From Oceanospirillum sp048270425 (GTDB taxonomy: Bacteria > Pseudomonadota > Gammaproteobacteria > Pseudomonadales > Halomonadaceae), in contig JBLWSY010000004.1 in NCBI GenBank assembly GCA_048270425.1, forward strand, positions 173,597 through 237,596: a stretch of DNA of 64,000 nucleotides, given 5' to 3'. This document shows, in pieces, positions 27,315-34,541 of this stretch; positions within the stretch are counted from its first letter, which is position 1; each line of letters begins with the position of its first letter. Under the pieces are notes generated by a model. That model worked only from the letters and a program-made list of their open reading frames with translations. It was not told the DNA's origin and made no database searches. The position numbers and the translations under genes were made by a program.

Positions 27315-29354
27315 ATGAGCAATCCGTTACTTGAAAGTCACACCCTGCCACCCTTCAGCCAGATCAAACCGGAAATGATTGAACCGGCACTGGATCAGAT
27401 TCTGGCGGACAACCGCGCGGCGATTGCCGAGCTGCAACAGCAGGAAAACCCAAGCTGGGAATCTCTGGCTCAGGCGATGAGTGAACATGAAGACCGCCTG
27501 GCGCAGATGTGGTCACCGGTCGGCCACCTGAACGGCGTACTGAACAGCGATGCCCTGCGCGAAGCCTACAACGCCTGCCTGCCGAAACTGTCTCAGTACA
27601 GCACCGAGATCGGTCAGAACGAAGCCCTGTGTGAAAGCTTCAAGGCGCTGAAAGCCAGCCCTGAATTTGCCACCCTGAACGAAGCGCAGCAGAAAGCGAT
27701 CAACAACACTCTGCGTGATTTCCACCTGTCCGGTATCGACCTGCCTGCCGAGAAGAAAAAGCGTTACGGCGAGCTGAAATCCCGCCTGTCAGAGCTGAGC
27801 AATAAGTTTGCTGAGAACGTACTGGATGCCACTCAGGGCTGGACCAAACATATCACCGACGAGCAAGAGCTGGCCGGTCTGCCGGAAAGCGCGTTGGGCC
27901 TGCTGCAGCAACTGGCTCAGCAGAAAGAGCTGGACGGCTGGCTGATCACGCTGGATTTCCCGGCCTTTCATCCGGTGATGACCTATGCGGAAAACCGTTC
28001 CCTGCGCGAAGAGGTGTACACCGCCTTTGTTACCCGCGCATCGGATCAGGGCCCGAATGCCGGTCAGTGGGATAACACCCCGGTCATGGATGAGATTCTG
28101 CAGTTGCGTCATGAGCTGGCTCAGCTGCTGGGCTTTAACAGTTATGCGGAATACTCCATTGAAACCAAGATGGCTTCCAGCACCGATGAAGTGCTGGGCT
28201 TCCTGAATGATCTGGCAGAGCGTTCGGTGGCTCAGGCCCGTCAGGAGTTTAAAGAGCTGCAGGCTTATGCCAACGAAGAAGGCTTTGATGGCGAACTGAA
28301 AGCCTGGGATACCGGTTTCTACAGCGAAAAACTGCGCCAGCAGCGTTATGCCATTTCTCAGGAAGAGCTGCGTCCTTACTTCCCGGCTCCGAAAGTGATC
28401 GCGGGAATGTTCGAGGTGGTGAACCGTCTGTACGGCATCACCATCGAAGAGAAAACCGAACAGGTGGATCGCTGGCACGACGATGCCAAATACTACGAGA
28501 TCTCGCAGGACGGCCAGCCGATTGCCGGTTTCTATCTGGATCTGTACGCCCGTGAAAACAAACGCGGCGGTGCCTGGATGGATGATTGCCGTGTGCGTCG
28601 TCGTAAGGCGGATGGTTCTGTTCAGCTGCCTGTGGCGTATCTGGTGTGTAACTTCTCCGCGCCGGTGGGTGGCAAGCCCGCCCTGCTTACCCACGATGAA
28701 GTGACGACTCTGTTCCACGAGTTCGGTCATGGCCTGCATCACATGCTGACTAAGATCGACGTAGCGGATGTGTCCGGTATCAACGGCGTCGCCTGGGATG
28801 CGGTAGAGCTGCCAAGTCAGTTTATGGAGAACTTCTGCTACGAGAAAGAAGGTCTGGATCTGATTGCAGGTCACGTAGATACCGGTGAGCCGCTGCCACA
28901 GGCGATGCTGGATAAACTGCAGGCAGCGAAGAACTTCCAGTCCGCCATGATGATGGTGCGCCAGTTGGAGTTCTCACTGTTCGATTTCCGTCTGCATAAC
29001 GAATATCAGCCTGATTGGGATTCCAGCGTACAGCAACTGCTGGATGAGGTGCGTGCTCAGGTGGCTGTACTGCCGCCGGTGCCGTTTAACCGTTTCCAGC
29101 ACGGTTTCAGTCATATCTTCGCCGGTGGTTATGCGGCAGGCTACTACAGCTACAAGTGGGCGGAAGTGCTGTCGGCGGACGCCTATTCCCGCTTTGAAGA
29201 GGAAGGCATCTTCAACGAAGCCACCGGTCGTTCCTTCCGGGAAAACATTCTGGAGATGGGCGGTTCCCGTGAACCGGCTGAGCTGTTTAAAGCCTTCCGT
29301 GGCCGCGAACCTAAGGTGGATGCCCTGCTGCGCCACTGTGGTATTCAGGGTTAA
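27315..29354 (+). CDS. prlC: Oligopeptidase A (M3 family)
   Basis: Cytosolic zinc oligopeptidase that degrades signal peptides and short peptides. The 679-residue product has the M3 zinc motif TLFHEFGHGLHHMLT near residue 466, the third ligand region in GVAWDAVELPSQFMENF, and the conserved HIFAGGYAAGYYSYKWAEVL near the C-terminus. The ATG follows AAGGATTCATCC. It is followed by yheV, the usual neighbour in Pseudomonas-type genomes. Codon use is notably biased to C/G-ending codons, as expected for a well-expressed gene. Confidence 0.97.
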   Translation: MSNPLLESHTLPPFSQIKPEMIEPALDQILADNRAAIAELQQQENPSWESLAQAMSEHEDRLAQMWSPVGHLNGVLNSDALREAYNACLPKLSQYSTEIGQNEALCESFKALKASPEFATLNEAQQKAINNTLRDFHLSGIDLPAEKKKRYGELKSRLSELSNKFAENVLDATQGWTKHITDEQELAGLPESALGLLQQLAQQKELDGWLITLDFPAFHPVMTYAENRSLREEVYTAFVTRASDQGPNAGQWDNTPVMDEILQLRHELAQLLGFNSYAEYSIETKMASSTDEVLGFLNDLAERSVAQARQEFKELQAYANEEGFDGELKAWDTGFYSEKLRQQRYAISQEELRPYFPAPKVIAGMFEVVNRLYGITIEEKTEQVDRWHDDAKYYEISQDGQPIAGFYLDLYARENKRGGAWMDDCRVRRRKADGSVQLPVAYLVCNFSAPVGGKPALLTHDEVTTLFHEFGHGLHHMLTKIDVADVSGINGVAWDAVELPSQFMENFCYEKEGLDLIAGHVDTGEPLPQAMLDKLQAAKNFQSAMMMVRQLEFSLFDFRLHNEYQPDWDSSVQQLLDEVRAQVAVLPPVPFNRFQHGFSHIFAGGYAAGYYSYKWAEVLSADAYSRFEEEGIFNEATGRSFRENILEMGGSREPAELFKAFRGREPKVDALLRHCGIQG

Positions 29355-29416
29355 GCGCAGTCTATTAAGAGTAGGCTCTTAAAAGCGGAATAAGCCGGAA
29401 CGCTAATAGTGTTCCC

Positions 29417-29450
29417 CGGAACAGGGCGGCATAATGGCCGCCCTGTCCGG
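29417..29450 (+). repeat. Strong hairpin between prlC and yheV
   Basis: ACAGGGCGGC pairs with GCCGCCCTGT around ATAATG, extended by CCGG/CCGG across one bulged base. No T-run follows. It may protect the prlC mRNA 3' end or act as a weak terminator. Confidence 0.5.
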
Positions 29451-29501
29451 TTGAAAAACACTAAACAGGTACTTTTTACAGGTCTTTTACAGGTAAAAAA
29501 T

Positions 29502-29747
29502 ATGACAATTGTGAAACGCTTTATCGCCGGTGCGGTCTGCCCGCGCTGTGGTGAGATGGATAAACTGAAAGCCTGGACCGAGGACGATATCCAGTACCGT
29601 GAGTGTGTTGCCTGTGACTTCACTGATGAGATGTCCCTGACAGCACCACCTGAGCTGGCAGAACCCGCCACCCGGGTAAATCAGACGCAACCGGATCCGA
29701 AAGATGAGATTCAGGTGGTTAACCTGATGGATCCGAAGGCGAAATAG
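29502..29747 (+). CDS. YheV-family putative zinc-ribbon protein
   Basis: Short protein of unknown function. The ATG giving MTIVKRFIAGAVCPRCGEMD (81 residues) is the family start; the open frame reaching further left covers only the hairpin region. Two CxxC pairs, C13/C16 and C35/C38, form a probable zinc ribbon (AVCPRCG, YRECVACDF). The tail is acidic and low in structure. It lies 147 bp after prlC on the same strand. Confidence 0.85.
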   Translation: MTIVKRFIAGAVCPRCGEMDKLKAWTEDDIQYRECVACDFTDEMSLTAPPELAEPATRVNQTQPDPKDEIQVVNLMDPKAK

Positions 29748-29749
29748 GA

Positions 29750-29982
29750 CTAGATATTCAGATCGAAGATTAAGGGCATATGATCGCTGGATTCAATCCA
29801 GTCATCATATTGCCCGACTTCAAAAGACGTTACCTTTCTTTCCAGCATTAAAGACAGAAACACATAATCAATCGATCCGGATCTTCGCACTCCTGAATGA
29901 TTAAGATATCAGCATCTAAATCATCCAGGATGCTGAACTTATTTCTGAGCGCTCCATTACAGTTCCATGTAATGATTTTCAT
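29750..29982 (-). pseudogene. Decayed endonuclease/exonuclease/phosphatase (EEP) family gene
   Basis: On the minus strand an ATG at 29982, with AGGA just upstream, starts MKIITWNCNGALRNKF and continues to DADILIIQECEDPDRL, the N-terminus of an EEP nuclease (catalytic Asn and Glu strands). The frame then runs into a TAA at 29848-29850. In a second frame the sequence reads SIDYVFLS through SSDHMPLIFDLNI and stops at 29750; this is the family's C-terminus with the SDHxP motif. The two parts abut near 29871-29882, so the whole middle of the gene (family length usually over 200 residues) has been deleted. It sits 17 bp behind thrB. The remnant cannot be active. Confidence 0.85.
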
Positions 29983-29999
29983 AGGAATCCTATAGAGCT

Positions 30000-30950
30000 T
30001 TACCAACCCGCCTGCTTAATGCGGTTCAGCAGAATCAGTTTGTAGTGCTCAGGGTCTTTAAAGCCGTGGGCGTGGCCTTCCTCTTCTGCCAGGTGTTTCG
30101 CCAGCAGGCGGGAGATCCAGTAGCGCAAAGAGCAGGCACGCAGGAAACCCGGCAGGGCGTGGCGCTCAGTATCCGTTAGTGGACGCACACTCTCGTAACT
30201 TTCCAGCAGAGCAGCCTGCAGCTCCAGATCCGGTTCGCTGCCATCCTGACAACTCCAGTCGTTCAGCACGACGGCCAGATCATAAAGCAGATGGCCGTTA
30301 CAGCCGTTATAGAAGTCGATCACGCCGGTCAGGGTATCGCCTTCATAGAAGGTATTATCCCGAAACAGATCACCGTGCAGAATGCCTTCCGGAAGATCCG
30401 GACACTCTTCCAGCAGATCTGCGAAGTGGCTGATCTCCAGTTGCATCAGCTGCTGATCCATCTCGTCCAACAGAGGTAGCAGATCTGGTGCTACGGTTTT
30501 CATCCAGCTGATAGAGCGGTTATTGGCTTTATGCAGATCAAATTGTTGAGCGGTAACATGCATTTTGCCCAGCCATTGGCCCAGTTGTCTGGCTTTCTCA
30601 ATACCTGGGTTTTCCGGATGCGTGCCGCTCAGGCAAGGGAACAGCAGTGCCGGTTTTCCTGCCAGTGTCTGAAGGAATGTACCTTTGGTATCAGCAATAG
30701 GTGCTGCCACCGTGTCCATACCGTTATCTTTCAGTTGCGTTAACAAAGCAACGAAGTAACCCAGGTCGCTGTGATCGCCCTGTTCGAACAGGGTCAGGAT
30801 GTAGGATTCCTGCTGCCCGGCATAGCTGATGCGATAGGTGGTGTTTTCAGTGCCGCCCATCAGTCCCTGCAACTGGTAATTGTTAGCCAGACCGTAGCCT
30901 TGCAGAAAGGAGTTCAGTTCAGTCTCAAAAACCTGGGTATAAACGGCCAT
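30000..30950 (-). CDS. thrB: Homoserine kinase (aminoglycoside-phosphotransferase fold)
   Basis: Phosphorylates homoserine in threonine synthesis. This is the ThrB type found in Pseudomonas, with the APH/choline-kinase fold rather than the GHMP fold of E. coli. The 316-residue product has the N-terminal ATP loop MGGTENTTYRISY, the catalytic loop ILHGDLFRDNTFYE and the metal motif VIDFYNGCNGHLLYDLAV. It precedes the EEP remnant, and the DUF2782 gene upstream is on the same strand about 108 bp away. thrB near polA and DUF2782 is a conserved Pseudomonas-type arrangement. Confidence 0.93.
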   Translation of the reverse strand: MAVYTQVFETELNSFLQGYGLANNYQLQGLMGGTENTTYRISYAGQQESYILTLFEQGDHSDLGYFVALLTQLKDNGMDTVAAPIADTKGTFLQTLAGKPALLFPCLSGTHPENPGIEKARQLGQWLGKMHVTAQQFDLHKANNRSISWMKTVAPDLLPLLDEMDQQLMQLEISHFADLLEECPDLPEGILHGDLFRDNTFYEGDTLTGVIDFYNGCNGHLLYDLAVVLNDWSCQDGSEPDLELQAALLESYESVRPLTDTERHALPGFLRACSLRYWISRLLAKHLAEEEGHAHGFKDPEHYKLILLNRIKQAGW

Positions 30951-31058
30951 GCTAGGTGCTCTTAATCAGTGTGCTGGGGATAAAAAATTCAGCAGCGATT
31001 TTTTATTAAAAAAACAGCAAAATCAATAAGATGGTCTGCTTTTATCAGGGTGATGGCT

Positions 31059-31349
31059 CTACCAGCGCAACAGGACCCATTCCGGAATCAAAAACGACTT
31101 TCGGGTGTCCTCTTTACGAACAAAGTTACCGTCACCGTTGGCATCCACCAGAAAATACTCAGGGCCAGCCTTTGGCTTCACTTTAATTGCGTAGAGAATG
31201 CCGTTAGCACGGTATTCATAAAGGGTACGGTCGCCGCCGTCACGAATAGTAATTTCCGGTTCGGGTTGCTGGTCTTCTGCATGAAGGGGCGTAAGTGGCA
31301 TTGATAAAAGAAGCGCCGCTGACAAGCTAAAAAACAGGTTACGTTTCAT
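31059..31349 (-). CDS. DUF2782 family periplasmic protein
   Basis: The 96-residue product has a signal peptide (MKRNLFFSLSAALLLSMPLT, cleavage probably after LHA near residue 24). The mature domain has ITIRDGGDRTLYEYRANGIL and a C-terminal WVLLRW, typical of DUF2782. Function is unknown. It is divergent from polA and lies upstream of thrB on the same strand. Confidence 0.85.
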   Translation of the reverse strand: MKRNLFFSLSAALLLSMPLTPLHAEDQQPEPEITIRDGGDRTLYEYRANGILYAIKVKPKAGPEYFLVDANGDGNFVRKEDTRKSFLIPEWVLLRW

Positions 31350-31369
31350 GTTAAATCCTTGTCAGACCT

Positions 31370-31397
31370 TTGGTCTGAATCCTGAGTGCATTATGAT
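31370..31397 (+). promoter_or_regulatory. Possible polA promoter
   Basis: TTGGTC and TATGAT are separated by 16 bp. The -35 box overlaps a small perfect inverted repeat, CAGACC-TTT-GGTCTG (31363-31377). The start codon of polA lies about 47 bp further on. Confidence 0.35.
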
Positions 31398-31443
31398 GAA
31401 TCCCAATATATTCCCAGTATAACCGAGTTGAGTTGATAACCCG

Positions 31444-34230
31444 ATGAATGACACCACCCAATTGCCTCTGGTTCTGGTTGATGGTTCTTCCTACCTGTAC
31501 CGTGCCTTTCACGCCCTGCCACCTTTGATGACCTCTAAAGGTCAGCCCAGTGGTGCCATCAAAGGCGTGCTGAATATGCTGAAAAGCCTGCTTAAACAGT
31601 ACCCGCAGGCACCGGTTGTGGTGGTGTTTGATGCCAAGGGAAAAACCTTCCGCGATGAGATGTTCGCTGAGTACAAGGCGCAGCGTCCGCCGATGCCGGA
31701 TGAGCTGCGTTCCCAGATCGAACCGCTGCATAAAGCGATTAAGGCGATGGGCTTGCCGCTGTTGTGCGTGGAAGGTGTTGAAGCCGATGACGTGATCGGT
31801 ACGCTGGCTCAACAGGGCGAAGCCGCCGGCCGCTCTGTGATCGTCTCCACCGGTGATAAAGATATGGCGCAGCTGGTAACCGAAAAGGTGACGCTGGTAA
31901 ACACCATGACCGACACCGTAATGGATATTCAGGGTGTGCACGACAAGTTTGGTATCGGCCCAGAGCTGATTATCGACTTTCTCGCGCTGATGGGTGACAA
32001 GGTGGATAACATTCCGGGTGTACCGGGTGTGGGTGAAAAAACTGCGTTGGGTCTGTTGCAGGGGATTGGTGGTCTGGATGCCATCTATGCGGATCTGGAT
32101 AAGATTCCGGAACTGAGCTTCCGCGGTGCTAAAACCCTGCCGAAGAAGATGGCTGAGCATAAAGATATGGCCTATCTCTCTTATGAACTTGCCACCATCA
32201 AGTGCGATGTTGAGCTGGATGTCACCATTAATGATCTGGTGCTGGCACCGCAGGATACGGACACTCTGAAAGAGCTCTATGCTGAGCTGGAATTTAAAAC
32301 CTGGCTGAATGCCCTCAACCGCGCTGAAGGCAGTTCCGCCAAGGTGGCCAATGAAGAAGCCACCGCTGCAGACGTCGAACTGGCGGCAGAAGATGAAGAG
32401 CCTGCTATTGCCGGTGACTATGAAACGGTACTGACCGAAGAAGCCTTTAACGCCTGGCTGGAACAGCTGAAAGCCGCTGAGCAGTTTGCTTTTGATACCG
32501 AAACCACCAGTCTTGATTATATGCAGGCACAGATTGTCGGTGTCTCCTTTGCGGTGGAAGCCGGTAAAGCGGCATATGTACCTGTCGCCCATGACTATAT
32601 GGGTGCGCCGGAGCAGCTGGACCGTGACTGGGTACTGAACCAGCTGAAACCGCTGCTGGAAGACCCGGCCAAAGGTAAGATCGGTCAGCATCTGAAATAC
32701 GATATCAACGTACTGGCCAACTACGGCATTGAGCTGCAGGGTGTTGCCAGCGATACCATGCTGGCGTCCTACGTGCTCAACTCGACTGCAACCCGTCACG
32801 ATATGGACAGCCTGTCCAGCAAGTATCTGGGCCACACCACCATCAGTTTTGAAGAGATCGCGGGTAAGGGTGCTAAGCAGCTGACTTTTAATCAGATCGA
32901 GATGGAACAGGCGGCGCCTTACGCCGCTGAAGATGCCGATATCACCCTGCGTCTGCACAACAAGTTGCTGCCGATGGTGCAGGCCGAAGGTCGTCTGGGT
33001 GATCTGTTAGCGGATGTCGAGCTGCCGCTGGTGCCGGTACTGTCCCGCATTGAGCGCAACGGTGCCAAAATCGATACCGCTAAACTGGCGGAGCAGAGCC
33101 AGCAGATCACCGCCCGTTTAACGGAACTGGAACGCGATGCCTTTGAACTGGCCGGTAAAGAGTTCAATCTGGGTTCTACCAAACAGCTGGGTGAGATTCT
33201 CTATGATGAGATGAAGCTGCCGGTGCTGAAGAAAACGCCAAAGGGTAAACCGTCTACCGCAGAAGCGGTGTTGCAGGAGCTGGCACTGGACTATCCGCTG
33301 CCTAAGCTGATCATGGAGCATCGTGGCTTAAGCAAGCTGAAATCCACCTATACCGACAAGCTGCCGCAGATGGTCAGCGCCCGTACCGGCCGACTACACA
33401 CCTCCTATCATCAGGCGGTAACCGCCACGGGTCGTCTGTCGTCCAGTGATCCTAACCTGCAGAATATTCCGATCCGTACCGAGGAAGGCCGCCGTATCCG
33501 TCAGGCCTTTGTGCCGGAAGCGGGCAATGTGATTGTCGCAGCGGATTACTCCCAGATTGAGCTGCGTATTATGGCGCACCTGTCCGGTGACAAAGGCCTC
33601 CTGGAAGCCTTTAAGAACAATCAGGATGTGCACAAAGCCACCGCGGCCGAGGTCTTCGGTTGCACGCCGGATCAGGTCACTAACGATCAGCGCCGCAGCG
33701 CTAAAGCGATCAACTTCGGTCTGATCTACGGCATGTCCGCCTTTGGTTTAGCCAAGCAGCTGCATATCGAACGCGGTCAGGCGCAGATCTATATTGAGCG
33801 CTACTTCGACCGTTATCCGGGTGTGGCACGCTATATGGACAGCATCCGTGAAAGCGCCAAGGAGAAAGGCTACGTTGAGACCCTGCTGGGGCGTCGCCTC
33901 TATCTGCCGGAGATCAACGCCAGTAACGGTGCTATGCGTAAAGCGGCGGAGCGTACCGCGATTAACGCACCGATGCAGGGTACGGCAGCAGATATCATCA
34001 AGAAGGCGATGATCAACGTGCATAACTGGTTGGCGGAAGGCAAAGATCCAGCCTGCAAAGATGTGAAAATGATCATGCAGGTACACGATGAACTGGTGTT
34101 TGAGGTGCCAAAAGCTCAGGTGGAAGACTTCAAAACCGCTCTTTTGCCGCTGATGGAAAACGCTGTTGAACTGGATGTGCCATTATTAGTGGAAGCTGAC
34201 AGTGGTGAAAACTGGGATCAGGCGCACTGA
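31444..34230 (+). CDS. polA: DNA polymerase I
   Basis: Gap-filling repair and Okazaki-fragment polymerase. The 928-residue protein has all three domains: the N-terminal 5'-3' nuclease (VDGSSYLYRAFHALPPL, GVEADDVIGTLA, STGDKDMAQLV), the 3'-5' proofreading exonuclease starting with FDTETTSLD near residue 350, and the polymerase with motif A AADYSQIELRIMAHLSGD, motif B RRSAKAINFGLIYGMSAFGL and motif C MQVHDELVFEV. No residue of the exonuclease motifs appears lost. It is divergent from the DUF2782-thrB pair. Confidence 0.98.
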   Translation: MNDTTQLPLVLVDGSSYLYRAFHALPPLMTSKGQPSGAIKGVLNMLKSLLKQYPQAPVVVVFDAKGKTFRDEMFAEYKAQRPPMPDELRSQIEPLHKAIKAMGLPLLCVEGVEADDVIGTLAQQGEAAGRSVIVSTGDKDMAQLVTEKVTLVNTMTDTVMDIQGVHDKFGIGPELIIDFLALMGDKVDNIPGVPGVGEKTALGLLQGIGGLDAIYADLDKIPELSFRGAKTLPKKMAEHKDMAYLSYELATIKCDVELDVTINDLVLAPQDTDTLKELYAELEFKTWLNALNRAEGSSAKVANEEATAADVELAAEDEEPAIAGDYETVLTEEAFNAWLEQLKAAEQFAFDTETTSLDYMQAQIVGVSFAVEAGKAAYVPVAHDYMGAPEQLDRDWVLNQLKPLLEDPAKGKIGQHLKYDINVLANYGIELQGVASDTMLASYVLNSTATRHDMDSLSSKYLGHTTISFEEIAGKGAKQLTFNQIEMEQAAPYAAEDADITLRLHNKLLPMVQAEGRLGDLLADVELPLVPVLSRIERNGAKIDTAKLAEQSQQITARLTELERDAFELAGKEFNLGSTKQLGEILYDEMKLPVLKKTPKGKPSTAEAVLQELALDYPLPKLIMEHRGLSKLKSTYTDKLPQMVSARTGRLHTSYHQAVTATGRLSSSDPNLQNIPIRTEEGRRIRQAFVPEAGNVIVAADYSQIELRIMAHLSGDKGLLEAFKNNQDVHKATAAEVFGCTPDQVTNDQRRSAKAINFGLIYGMSAFGLAKQLHIERGQAQIYIERYFDRYPGVARYMDSIRESAKEKGYVETLLGRRLYLPEINASNGAMRKAAERTAINAPMQGTAADIIKKAMINVHNWLAEGKDPACKDVKMIMQVHDELVFEVPKAQVEDFKTALLPLMENAVELDVPLLVEADSGENWDQAH

Positions 34231-34541
34231 TCCGGCTGTTTGCCTGATGGTGCAAGCGTTTCAGTTACCCAGTGTAATAAAACGGAGCAACCTGTAGCCC
34301 GGAGATTAAAACTCTTGGTCTATGATCGAAATACGGGGCGATAACTATCGCCCCGTCTGCTTTCTGGTTTATTCCAGAAGAGTTTTGTGGTCTTTTGCCT
34401 GAGATCTATATAATGTTGTTTTTTATAGTTATCTAAAGAATTTTTGCCCGTTATGCGTTTCGGATACCTCAATGCAAGATAGTCAAGATCTGCTTGTGAT
34501 CTATTACTCTGTTATCGGAATGTCGGTAGTTGGAGTTCAGC
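34231..34541 (+). other. 311-bp gap polA to GGDEF-EAL, with hairpin
   Basis: ACGGGGCGATA (34333-34343) and TATCGCCCCGT (34346-34356) form an 11-bp inverted repeat. The sequence after it, CTGCTTTCTGG, is only slightly T-rich, so it may be a weak polA terminator. The rest is AT-rich and should hold the promoter of the downstream gene. I see no gene here. Confidence 0.55.

Noticed and set aside
27789..28874. A 361-codon open frame on the minus strand inside prlC
   Set aside because: Shadow of prlC; no motif, unlikely composition.
31351..32958. A 535-codon open frame on the minus strand inside polA
   Set aside because: Antisense shadow of polA with no recognisable domain and composition typical of reversed codons.
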